Source of the DNA: Streptomyces sp. NWU339
Lineage (GTDB): Bacteria; Actinomycetota; Actinomycetes; Streptomycetales; Streptomycetaceae
NCBI RefSeq assembly: GCF_003143855.1
Contig: NZ_QFRK01000007.1
Coordinates: 176,524 to 240,523 of the forward strand
Direction of reading: 5' to 3'
DNA: 64,000 nt
Position 1 is the stretch's first letter; each line of letters begins with the position of its first letter. Shown piece by piece: positions 9,696 through 19,200 of this stretch. The position numbers and the translations under genes are program-made. The notes beneath the pieces are model-generated. The model was not told where the DNA came from. It saw only the letters and a list, made by a program, of their open reading frames with translations, and did not search any database.

Positions 9696-11026
9696 GCGCG
9701 GCGGCCCCGGCCAGCCCCGTCCGCATGCGGGAGGTCGTGGACGCGCTGCGGCGCGGCACCGTACCGCAGGCCGGGCTGGACCTGCTCGCCGTCGGCCTGG
9801 ACCGGTTCGAGACCGCGCTCGACGACGACCTGGCGGCAACGGCACGGGGCGGAGCGGCGTTCCACGCCATCCGCGGCGAGTACGGCTCCGGGAAGACGTT
9901 CTTCGCGCGGTGGCTCGCCGAGCGCGCCAAACGCGCCGGACTGGCCACGGCGGAAGTCCAGATCTCCGAGACCGAGACCCCGCTGCACCGGCTGGAGACG
10001 GTCTACCGCAGGCTCACCGAGCGCCTGACGACCGCCACCCACCAGCCCAGCGCACTGCGCGCGGTCGTCGACTCGTGGTTCTACACACTGGAGGAAGAGG
10101 TCCTCGACGCCGGGGAGACGGACGAGGAGGACGAGGCGGCACTCGCCGCGGCCGTCGACGTGCTCATGGAACGCAGACTCGCCGACGTCGCCAGGACCAC
10201 CCCCGCCTTCGCCGCCGCACTGCGCGGCTACCGGCGGGCCGTCGCCGCCGGAGACGGGGCGACGGCGGAAGCACTCATCGCCTGGCTCGGCGGCCAGAAG
10301 TCGGTCGCAGCCTCCGCCCGCCGCAGCGCCGGAGTCCGAGGGGACCTTGACCACTTTGCGGCCCTCGGCTTCCTGCAGGGGCTGCTCACCGTGCTGCGCG
10401 ACTGCGGCCACCCTGGCCTCCTCCTCGTCCTCGACGAGATCGAGACCCTGCAACGGGTACGAGGTGACGTCCGGGAGAAGGGCCTCAACGCGCTGAGGCA
10501 GCTGCTGGACGAGATCGACGCGGGCCGGTTCCCGGGGCTCTTCCTCGTCATCACGGGGACCCCGGCGTTCTACGACGGACAACAGGGTGCGCAGCGGCTG
10601 CCTCCGCTCGCACAACGACTGGCCACCGACTTCACGACTGACCCGCGCTTCGACTCCCCGCGCGCCGTCCAGCTCCGGCTCCCGGGATTCGACCTGCCTC
10701 AGCTCGGCGAGCTCGGCCGTACCGTGCGGGACCTGTATGCCCGGATCGCACGCCATCCCGAGCGGGTGACCGAGCGGGTCGACGACGCGTATCTGACGGA
10801 GCTGGCCAGAGCCGTCACCGGCGGACTCGGCGGCAAGGTCGGCGTCGCGCCCCGCGTGTTCCTGCGCAAGCTGGTGGCCGACGTCCTCGACCGTGTCGAC
10901 GAGTTCGAGGACTTCGACCCCCGCACGCACTACGCGCTCACCATCACCTCGTCCGAGCTCACCGAGACCGAACGCAACGCGGCCGCGTCCGGGGACGCCG
11001 GCGCCGTCGAACTGGAGCTGCCGTGA
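9692..11026 (+). CDS. brxD: BREX type 2 ATP-binding protein BrxD
   Basis: A 444-residue AAA-type ATPase of the BrxD family. The Walker A GEYGSGKT is near residues 60-68, a Glu-rich patch (EEEVLDAGETDEEDEAAL) occurs around 133-150, and the Walker B LLLVLDEIETL is near residue 246, followed by a GTPAFYDG sensor segment. BrxD is specific to BREX type 2 loci and lies between pglZ and the brxHI helicase, exactly as here. AAGGAGA sits just before the ATG, which overlaps the pglZ stop (ATGA); the brxD stop in turn overlaps the GTG of brxHI (GTGA). It is presumably expressed in fixed ratio with its neighbours. Family confidence is high, mechanism not known. Confidence 0.88.
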   Translation: MSAAAPASPVRMREVVDALRRGTVPQAGLDLLAVGLDRFETALDDDLAATARGGAAFHAIRGEYGSGKTFFARWLAERAKRAGLATAEVQISETETPLHRLETVYRRLTERLTTATHQPSALRAVVDSWFYTLEEEVLDAGETDEEDEAALAAAVDVLMERRLADVARTTPAFAAALRGYRRAVAAGDGATAEALIAWLGGQKSVAASARRSAGVRGDLDHFAALGFLQGLLTVLRDCGHPGLLLVLDEIETLQRVRGDVREKGLNALRQLLDEIDAGRFPGLFLVITGTPAFYDGQQGAQRLPPLAQRLATDFTTDPRFDSPRAVQLRLPGFDLPQLGELGRTVRDLYARIARHPERVTERVDDAYLTELARAVTGGLGGKVGVAPRVFLRKLVADVLDRVDEFEDFDPRTHYALTITSSELTETERNAAASGDAGAVELELP

Positions 11027-13182
11027 GTGCCGGGGACCTGGACCCGGCACTCATCCACCACATCGTCAACACCCTGGGGTGGCGGAGCCTGCGCCCGCTC
11101 CAGGAAGCAGCCGTCACCCCTCTGGTCTGCGGGGACGACGCTGTCCTGCTCGCTCCCACCGCGGGCGGTAAGACCGAGGCAGCCGCCTTTCCCCTGCTGA
11201 CCCGGATGACGGGGGAGCGGTGGAGCGGCACGTCCGTCCTCTACGTCTGCCCGCTGAAGGCTCTGCTCAACAACCTGCTGCCGCGGTGGGAGACCTACGC
11301 CTCCTGGCTGGGCCGCACCGCGGCCCTGTGGCACGGAGACACCACGGCCGGTGTCCGCAAACGGATCCTCGCCGCACGCCCCGACGTCCTGCTCACCACG
11401 CCGGAATCGCTCGAAGCGATGCTGGTGAGCGCCAACGTCGACCACACCTCGTTTTTCTCGGGGCTGCGGGCCGTCGTGGTGGACGAGGTGCACGCCTTCG
11501 CCGGTGACGACCGGGGATGGCACCTCCTCGCCGTATTGGAACGCCTGCAACGGGTGGTGGGCCGACCGGTGCAACGCGTCGGCCTCTCGGCGACCGTCGG
11601 CAATCCCGACGCATTGCTCACCTGGCTGCAGGGTTCAGGCGCGAGTAAGCGGCCGGGACAGGTGATTGCCCCCCACCTCACCGAGTCCCCGCCCACAGCA
11701 CCCGCGGTCACGTCTCCCTCCGCAGCAACCGGTGGATCAGCCGCCGTCCCACCGGGAGACGTCCAACTCGACTACGTCGGCTCGCTCGACAACGCGGCCA
11801 CCGTCATCGCCGCACTGCACCGTGGCGAGAAGCGCCTCGTCTTCTGCGAGTCACGGCGATACGTGGAGGAACTCGGGGAGAAGCTCCTGGCGAAGGGCGT
11901 CACCACCTTCCTCTCGCACGCCTCCCTCTCCCTCGACGAGCGTCGGCGCGCCGAGGCGGCCTTCGCCGAGGCCCGCGACTGCGTGATCGTCTCCACCAGC
12001 ACGCTGGAACTCGGCATCGACGTCGGTGACCTGGACCGGGTCATCCAGATCGACGCCCCCGCCTCGGTGGCCTCCTTCCTCCAACGACTCGGCCGTTCCG
12101 GGCGACGCGAGGGCACCGCACGCAACTGCCTCTTCCTCGCCTTGGACGAGGAAGGCCTGCTGGGAGCGGCCGGACTGCTGCTCAAGTGGTCGCAAGGATG
12201 GGTAGAGCCCGTCGTGGCACCACCGGAACCCCGGCATATCGTCGCCCAGCAACTCCTCGCCCTATGCCTGCAGGAGAACCGTGTCGGCGAGCACCTGTGG
12301 CAGGAATGGTGGAACGGCCTCGGCCCCTTCGGCGCGTCGGCCGAGCCGATCGTGCGCCACCTCGTCGACCAGGGGTACCTGGACCGGGACGGCGGCATGC
12401 TGTTCATCGGCCCGGAGGCGGAACGGTGCTTCGGACACCGCCACTTCATGAACCTCACCGCCGTGTTCACCGCGCCCCCGCAGTTCACCGTCCTACAGGG
12501 GCGTACGGAGATCGGCCGGACCGACCCCAGCCTCCTCACCGAACGGGTCGACGGCCCGCGGCGGCTTCTGCTGGCCGGCCGGAGCTGGCAGGTCACCTAC
12601 ATCGACTGGCGGCGCAAGCGCTGCTTCGTCGAACCCGTCGACGGAGGAGGCAAGGCCAAGTGGAGCAGTCCCGGATTCGGTTCGGCGGGCTCCTACGAGC
12701 TCACCCGTGCGGAACGCCGGGTACTGCTGGGTGAGGACCCGCCCGTGAAGATGACGGGGCGGGCGACCAGTGTCCTGCGGCGGGCCCGTGAGGAATACCT
12801 GGAGCGGGTACATCCCGGGGGCACCTTGATCGTTCAGGACACGGAGGGACAGATGCGCTGGTGGACCTGGGCGGGCCACCGTGCGAACGCCACACTCGCC
12901 GCGACTCTCGACACGGTCGCCGTGCCGGGACAACACGTCAACGACCGCTGGATCCGGCTGCGCGAGGACGTCACCGTGCACACCTGGAGTGATGTGAAGA
13001 AGGATGTGATCGACCGGTTGTGCCTGCCGGACGTCGACGAACGCGCGGTACGTGGTCTGAAGTTCGGCGATGCCCTTCCACCGCGCCTGGCTGAGGCCAC
13101 ACTGTCGGCCCGGCTGGCCGACACGGAGTCCGCCGCCGCCGTGCTCACGGAATCGGTGCGCTTCGTCCGGCACGAACGGTGA
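11023..13182 (+). CDS. brxHI: BREX type 2 Lhr-like DEAD/DEAH helicase BrxHI
   Basis: A 719-residue superfamily 2 helicase. Walker A is APTAGGKTEA (residues 44-53), DEVH lies near 153-156, followed by SATVGNP as motif III. The second RecA lobe has STSTLELGIDVGDLDRVIQ and the arginine-finger motif QRLGRSGR. The C-terminal ~300 residues are the winged-helix/Lhr-like region. In BREX-2 this helicase closes the operon, as here. GTG start, overlapping the brxD stop by four bases. After its stop there is a 112-base gap before jetA, the first break in the coupled block, so the BREX unit probably ends here. Confidence 0.88.
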   Translation: MSAGDLDPALIHHIVNTLGWRSLRPLQEAAVTPLVCGDDAVLLAPTAGGKTEAAAFPLLTRMTGERWSGTSVLYVCPLKALLNNLLPRWETYASWLGRTAALWHGDTTAGVRKRILAARPDVLLTTPESLEAMLVSANVDHTSFFSGLRAVVVDEVHAFAGDDRGWHLLAVLERLQRVVGRPVQRVGLSATVGNPDALLTWLQGSGASKRPGQVIAPHLTESPPTAPAVTSPSAATGGSAAVPPGDVQLDYVGSLDNAATVIAALHRGEKRLVFCESRRYVEELGEKLLAKGVTTFLSHASLSLDERRRAEAAFAEARDCVIVSTSTLELGIDVGDLDRVIQIDAPASVASFLQRLGRSGRREGTARNCLFLALDEEGLLGAAGLLLKWSQGWVEPVVAPPEPRHIVAQQLLALCLQENRVGEHLWQEWWNGLGPFGASAEPIVRHLVDQGYLDRDGGMLFIGPEAERCFGHRHFMNLTAVFTAPPQFTVLQGRTEIGRTDPSLLTERVDGPRRLLLAGRSWQVTYIDWRRKRCFVEPVDGGGKAKWSSPGFGSAGSYELTRAERRVLLGEDPPVKMTGRATSVLRRAREEYLERVHPGGTLIVQDTEGQMRWWTWAGHRANATLAATLDTVAVPGQHVNDRWIRLREDVTVHTWSDVKKDVIDRLCLPDVDERAVRGLKFGDALPPRLAEATLSARLADTESAAAVLTESVRFVRHER

Positions 13183-13294
13183 CGTCGCCCGGTGCTCGCG
13201 CTGGGCGAGGATAAAGGACAGCCGAACGGGCTGAGCATACGAAAACCGGGCATCGAGCACGTCGCTGCCACAGATCCGGAACAATGAACCGACG

Positions 13295-14944
13295 ATGACC
13301 TCGCAGACCTCCCCGGCTTCCCGGCCCCACAACCCCACCTCCGCCGACTACACCCCCTTCGCCCACCTCACCGCCCCCAACGCCCCCCTCTACCGCCAGG
13401 TGATGCGAGTCTTCCTCGCCGCCAAGGAGCGGTTCGCGGTGCATCTGCGGCCGGAGGACGTGTACGCCGCACTGGGCGCGGGGAGCCGGCCCGCCGACCT
13501 CGAGGCGGTGACGCAGGCGCTGGACAAGCTGGTGGAGTGGGGCAACCTGCGGGCCGACCCGGACCACGCACGGGTGACGGCGGTCGAGGACTTCTACCGC
13601 AGGCGGTTCATCTACCAGCTCACCCGCGCCGGTGAGGCCGCCGAGGCGGCGCTGGGGACGTACGACGAGGTGCTGGGGCGGCGCGGCGAGCTCCAGGCGG
13701 TCGCGCTGCACGACATCGTCACGCAGCTGCGGGCGCTGCTGGTGATCGCCGCGGAGGACGAGCCCGACCCGGCCAAGACGTACGTCGCCCTGTCCGTGCT
13801 GACGGCGCGGTTCACCGACCTCGCGGACAACGCCCGCGCCTTCATGGGCTCGCTCCAGCGCACCATCGACCTGCACGACATCGAGGTCGAGGCGTTCCTC
13901 GCGTACAAGGACCGGCTGATCCAGTACCTGGAGCGGTTCATCCAGGACCTCATCACCCTCGGTGGGCGGATCGCCTTGCTGATCGGGGAGCTGGAGGAGC
14001 GGGGGAGCGTGAAGCCGCTGCTGTCGCTCGCCGCCGCCCGGGAGGCCGCCGACGCCGCTTTTGAGGACGCCGAGCGCGCTCAGGCGGTGGCGTACGAGCG
14101 GTGGGCCGCCCGGTGGTCCGGGCTCGCCGAGTGGTTCGTGTCGGGGGAGGGGCGGGAGTCGCAGGCCCGGCTGCTGCGCGGGCGGGCGCTCGGTGCGATC
14201 CCGCAGCTCCTGGCCGTCGTACGGCAGCTCAACGAGCGGCGAGCCGGGCGCTCGGACCGCTCGGCCGACTTCCGCACCCTGGCGCGCTGGTTCGCCCAGG
14301 CGCCGGACGACGCGGCGCGGCACCGGCTGTGGCGGGTGGCGTTCGGGCTGCACTCCTCGCGGCACCTCACCGTCGACGCCGACACCCTCGCCGAACGGAC
14401 GGCCTCCCCGGAGCCGGCCTCCACCCAGTGGGGCGAGGCGCGACCGCTGCGGATCAGCCCCCAGCTGCGCCGCACCGGCAGCTACGAACGGCGCGGCAAG
14501 CCGCGCAAGGTGGCGGACCGGGGCGAGGCGAAGCGCAGGCTCGCCGAGATCGCCGCCCGGCAGACGGAGGAGACCAGGCGGGCCCGGGACCGACTGGTGA
14601 CGGGCGGGCCGGTGCGGCTGTCCCGGCTCGGCGAACTCGACCCGCTCGCCTTCCAGTTGTTCCTGCGGCTGCTCGGCGACGCGCTCGCCACCTGGCGGCC
14701 GGACACGACCACCACCGCGGCCACCAGCGGGGACGGTTCGATGGAGATCCGGCTGACCGCGCTCGACGACGGATCGACGGCCGAAGTGCACACCCCCGAC
14801 GGTGTGTTCAGGGGCCCCGACCACCTGGTCGACATCGTCGACCTCACGGCGGGGCACGGCGACCGCGCCGCACCCGGCCTCGTCCCCCTTCCCATACCCG
14901 CCCCACGGGAGGGCATCTCTCCCCGGCTCACGGAGGACCGATGA
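13295..14944 (+). CDS. jetA: Wadjet component JetA (TIGR02677 / DUF2397 family)
   Basis: A 549-residue protein matching the TIGR02677 pattern: N-terminal YTPFAHLTAPNAPLYRQVMRVF, a winged-helix region, then long helices (RRFIYQLTRAGEAAE, LHDIEVEAFLAYKDRLIQYL). It is the kleisin-like subunit of the SMC-related Wadjet complex, which recognises and cleaves closed-circular plasmid DNA. It is the first of four coupled genes whose order (TIGR02677, 02678, 02680, 02679) is the standard order for this subtype. I believe the subtype is Wadjet type II, but the type number should be checked. The stop overlaps the jetB start as ATGA. A promoter probably lies in the 112-base gap after brxHI. Confidence 0.87.
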   Translation: MTSQTSPASRPHNPTSADYTPFAHLTAPNAPLYRQVMRVFLAAKERFAVHLRPEDVYAALGAGSRPADLEAVTQALDKLVEWGNLRADPDHARVTAVEDFYRRRFIYQLTRAGEAAEAALGTYDEVLGRRGELQAVALHDIVTQLRALLVIAAEDEPDPAKTYVALSVLTARFTDLADNARAFMGSLQRTIDLHDIEVEAFLAYKDRLIQYLERFIQDLITLGGRIALLIGELEERGSVKPLLSLAAAREAADAAFEDAERAQAVAYERWAARWSGLAEWFVSGEGRESQARLLRGRALGAIPQLLAVVRQLNERRAGRSDRSADFRTLARWFAQAPDDAARHRLWRVAFGLHSSRHLTVDADTLAERTASPEPASTQWGEARPLRISPQLRRTGSYERRGKPRKVADRGEAKRRLAEIAARQTEETRRARDRLVTGGPVRLSRLGELDPLAFQLFLRLLGDALATWRPDTTTTAATSGDGSMEIRLTALDDGSTAEVHTPDGVFRGPDHLVDIVDLTAGHGDRAAPGLVPLPIPAPREGISPRLTEDR

Positions 14945-16239
14945 GCAGCGGCCCCCTCGCCGAGGTCCTGGACGGCCAGCGGCAGGCCGACCTCCAGAAG
15001 GCCGCACGTGCCCTGCTGAAGGAGCCGCTGCTCACCGCCGACGGGCCGTACGCCGACGAGTTCCGGCTGGTGCGCCGGCACGCCGCCGAGCTGCGGGAGT
15101 GGTTCGAGCGCAACGTCGGCTGGACGCTGCGCACGGACGCCGACGCCGCACGGCTGCGCAAGACACCGGGCACCCTCACCGATGCCACGCACCCGGCGCG
15201 CGAGGCCGCCCGCAGCGCCCTGCCCTTCACCCGCCGCCGCTACGTCCTGCTCTGCCTGGCCTTGGCCGCACTGGAACGGGGCGAGTCGCAGGTGGCGCTC
15301 GGGCGCCTCGCCGAACAGGTCGTGCTGGCCGCCGCCGATCCCGAACTCGTCGCCGCCGGGATCACGTTCACCCTGGAGCGGCGCGACGAACGCCTCGACC
15401 TCGCGGCCGTCGTCCGCCTGCTGCTGCGGCTCGGGGTGCTGCGGCGGGTGGCCGGCGACGAGGACGCCTACGTCAGCGGAGCGGGCGACGTGCTGTACGA
15501 CGTGCGGCGGCGCGTGCTGGCCGGGATGCCGGCGTCCCTGCGGGGCCCCTCCATGGTCGAGGCCGAGGGCTTCGAGGAGCGCCTGACGGAGATGACCGCG
15601 CGGACCGCGCTCGACAGCGACGAGCTCAGGTTCCGGGCGATCCGCTGGAAGCTGACCCGCGTCCTTTTGGACGACCCGGTGCTCTACTACGACGACCTCA
15701 CCGACGACGAACTGGCCTACCTCACCCGGCAGCGCGGCTTCATCACCGCGCGCATCAACGAACTGACCGGACTCGTCCCGGAGGTCCGGGCCGAGGGCGT
15801 CGCCATGGTCGACCCCCTGGACGACCTCACGGACGTGCGCATGCCGGAACAGGGCACCCACGGTCACATCACCCTGCTGCTGGCCGGGCACCTGGCACGG
15901 GCGACCGGGCCCGTCGAGCCGGAGGAACTGGCGGTCCGCGTACGGGAACTGGCCGCGGAGCACGGCGGGTTCTGGTCCAAGTCGGCGCGGGAGCCGGGAG
16001 CGGAACCCGAACTCGTCGAGAAGGCGCTGACCAAACTGGTGGCGCTGGGACTCGCCGAGCGCACGGAACGGGGCGTCGTCCCGCGGCCGGCCCTCGCGCG
16101 GTACGCGGTCGGCGAGCCCGTCGTCCGAGAACCAGAACCCGGCCGGGCCCGCCGACCCGCCACGACCGCGCAGACCGCAGAGGCCGCAAAAGCTGCAAAA
16201 GCCGTGCAGGCAGTGCAGAACATGCAGGACGAAAGGTGA
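14941..16239 (+). CDS. jetB: Wadjet component JetB (TIGR02678 / DUF2398 family)
   Basis: A 432-residue protein of the TIGR02678 family, with conserved runs such as LRTDADAARLRKTP, RRRYVLLCLALAALERGE, DLAAVVRLLLRLGVLRRV and LYYDDLTDDELAYLTRQRG. In Wadjet it is the KITE-like winged-helix subunit bound to the JetA kleisin and the JetC SMC. The ATG overlaps the jetA stop (ATGA) and its TGA overlaps the jetC GTG. The last ~35 residues are a low-complexity Ala/Gln/Lys tail (TAEAAKAAKAVQAVQNMQ) that looks like a helical extension and is probably lineage-specific. The family call is confident. Confidence 0.87.
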   Translation: MSSGPLAEVLDGQRQADLQKAARALLKEPLLTADGPYADEFRLVRRHAAELREWFERNVGWTLRTDADAARLRKTPGTLTDATHPAREAARSALPFTRRRYVLLCLALAALERGESQVALGRLAEQVVLAAADPELVAAGITFTLERRDERLDLAAVVRLLLRLGVLRRVAGDEDAYVSGAGDVLYDVRRRVLAGMPASLRGPSMVEAEGFEERLTEMTARTALDSDELRFRAIRWKLTRVLLDDPVLYYDDLTDDELAYLTRQRGFITARINELTGLVPEVRAEGVAMVDPLDDLTDVRMPEQGTHGHITLLLAGHLARATGPVEPEELAVRVRELAAEHGGFWSKSAREPGAEPELVEKALTKLVALGLAERTERGVVPRPALARYAVGEPVVREPEPGRARRPATTAQTAEAAKAAKAVQAVQNMQDER

Positions 16240-19200
16240 ACTGCCCCGTGACCGCGCTCCCCGGCCCCGGAACCCCCGGCCCCGCGCTTCCCGCTCCCGC
16301 CCCCGGCCGGTGGCGCCCCCTGCGCATCGGACTCGTCGACCTCTTCCACTACGACGTCGAGGAGTTCTGGTTCCGCGACGGCCGGCTGCTGCTGCGCGGC
16401 AACAACGGCACCGGCAAGTCGAAGGTGCTCGCCCTCACCCTGCCGTTCCTCCTGGACGGCGACCTCTCCGCCCGCCGCGTCGAGCCCGACGGCGACCCGG
16501 GCAAGCGCATGGAGTGGAACCTCCTCCTGGGCGGCGCGCACCCGCACCCCGAACGGCTCGGCTACACCTGGATCGAGTTCGGACGGCTCGACGAGGCCAC
16601 GGGCGAGGCGCACTTCCGCACCCTGCTGTGCGGGCTGAAGGCGGTCGCCGGACGCGGTATCGCCCGTCACTGGTTCGCGGTCACCGACCAGCGGATCGGC
16701 GCCGGCCTCGACCTGCTGGACGCGACCGGGACGGCCCTGTCCCGGGACCGGCTCGCCGAGGCCGTCGGTGACCGCGGCATGGTGTACGACACGGCGAAGG
16801 CCTACCGCAGGGCGGTCGACGAGGCGCTCTTCGGGCTCGGGGAGCGGCGCTACGGCGCCCTGGTCGACCTCCTGATCCAGCTGCGCCAGCCCCAGCTGTC
16901 CAAGCGCCCGAGCGAGGCCGCCCTGTCCCGGGCGCTGACCGAGGCGCTGCCGCCGATGGACCAGGCGGTCGTCGCCGACGCGGCGGAGGCGTTCCGGTCG
17001 CTGGACGAGGAGAAGGAGGAACTGCGGGCGGCCCGCGAGGCCGAGCAGGCGTCTTCGGCGTTCCTCGACCACTACCGGCGCTACGCACGCCTCGCCTCCC
17101 GGCGCCGCGCCCGTCTGCCCCGCCGTGAACACGCCCGGTACGAGAACCTCCAGCGGGAGCTCTCCAAGGCGCAGGCGGACCGGGACCGGGCCGTGGTGGA
17201 CCGCGAGGAGGCCCAAGCGAGGGGCGCCGCCCTCGACGAGCGGGCCGCGCGGCTGGCCGCCCAGGACGCCGCGCTGCGGTCCGGGCCCGAGATGCGCGAC
17301 GCCCGCGCGCTCGACCGGGCGGCGGACGACGCCTCCCGCACGGCCGGGGAGCTGAAGCGGGCCGAGGCGGACCGGCGTACGGCGGCCGAGGCGCACACCC
17401 GGGCCCTGGGCCGACTCGCCACCGCGGACAACCGGCTCACGGCCGCCCGGGAGGTTCTGGACGACATCCTGGGCCGGGTGGCCGAGAGCGCCGCGGCCGC
17501 CCGGCTCGACGTGCCCAGGACGGAGGGAGCCCCCGACGCGGTCCTGCGCCGGGAGACGGACGAGGCGACGGCGAGCAGGCGGCGCGCCGTCGAGCACGTG
17601 GCGGAACTCGCCGCGCAGGCCGAGCGGGCCGGGGAACAGCACCGGGCCGCCCGGCTGCGCGCCGACGAGGCCGACGAGGAGGCCGTGCACGCCGAGGAGC
17701 GGCTGGCCGAGGCGGAGGAGGGCGTCGCCCGGGCGGGGCGGGCTCTGGTCACGACCGTGCGGGAGCACCTCTCCGGGTGCGGGGAGCTGCGGGTGCCCGG
17801 GCTGCCGGGGGTCCTGGACGCGGTACAGGACTGGGTGAGCTCCCTGGACGGCCCGCTGCCGGCCCGTACGGCGGCGACCGAGGCGCATCGCGCCGCCGCC
17901 TCCCGCCTGGCCGACCGGGCGGCCCTGCTGGCCCACCGCGAGGAGGCGGCGGCGGAGCGACAGCGGCTGGCGGCGGAGGAACTGACCGCCCTCGAAACGG
18001 GCGGGCAGCGCGGCCCGTCGGCCCCCCACACGCGCACCCCCGGCGTACGGGACCGGGGCCCCGGCGCTCCGCTGTGGCGGCTCGTCGACTTCCGTCCGCA
18101 CGTCACCGAGGCCGACCGTGCGGGACTGGAAGCCGCGCTGGAGGCGTCGGGGCTCCTCGACGCCTGGGTGCGGCCGGACGGTTCCGCGGTCGGGGCGGAC
18201 GGCCACGACGTGCTGCTCGATCCGGTCGGGCTGCTCGGCGGGGCCGGCCTCGACCGCGCGCTGTGCCCGGCGGTCGATCCCGCGGACGCGGGGGCCGCCG
18301 CCGTGGGGGAGGAGACGGCCGCACGTCTGCTCGCCTCGATCGGTCTGGCCGCGGGCGGCGACGGGCCCGGGGAGGCCTCCCGGGAGGCCGGCGGCCACGA
18401 CACCTGGGTCTGCGCGGACGGCCGCTTCCGTGTCGGGGCGCTCACCGGAAGCTGGGCCAAGGACAGCGCCCAGTACGTCGGAGAAGGAGCGCGGGAGCAG
18501 GCGCGTCGCGTCCGGGTCGGAGAACTGCGCGCCGAGATCGACGACTTGACGGCGGAGCGGGAACGGCTGACCGAGGAAGCCCGCGCCGTGGCCGGGCGCC
18601 GCACCGTACTGGACGCCGAACTCGCCGCACTGCCGGGTGACGACGACCTGCGGCACGCCCACGCACGCGTCACCGCCGCGACCGAGGCGGTCCGCCGCGC
18701 CCGCGCCCGGCGGGACGAACGAGCCGCGGAACTGGCTCCGGCGGCACGCAGGGCCGAACACACGGCGGCCGAACTCGCCGACACCGCAGCCGCCCTGAAC
18801 CTCCCCACCGACCGCACGGCGCTGGGCGCCGTGCGCCAGGCGCTCGCCGACCACACCGCCCTCCTGGCGGCCCTGTGGCCCGCCCTGCGCGAACGCACGG
18901 AGGCCGAACGCGCAGTGACCGGAGAGCAGGAGGAGACCCACCGGGCCGAACTCCTCGTCTTTGAACTCGCGAAGCGTACGGCGGAGTCGGCCCGGATCGC
19001 CGCGGCTGCGGACGAACATCTCACGACACTCCGCTCCACCGTCGGAGCGGCCGTCGCCGAACTCCAGCGGCAGCTGGAGGAGACGGCCGAGGCGGTCCGG
19101 ATCTGCGCGCACGAACAGGAGCAGGCCCGGACGGAGTACGGTGACGCCGACCGGCGGGCCAGCCGTGCCGAGGGGCGCATCGAGCGGCTCGCCGAGGACG

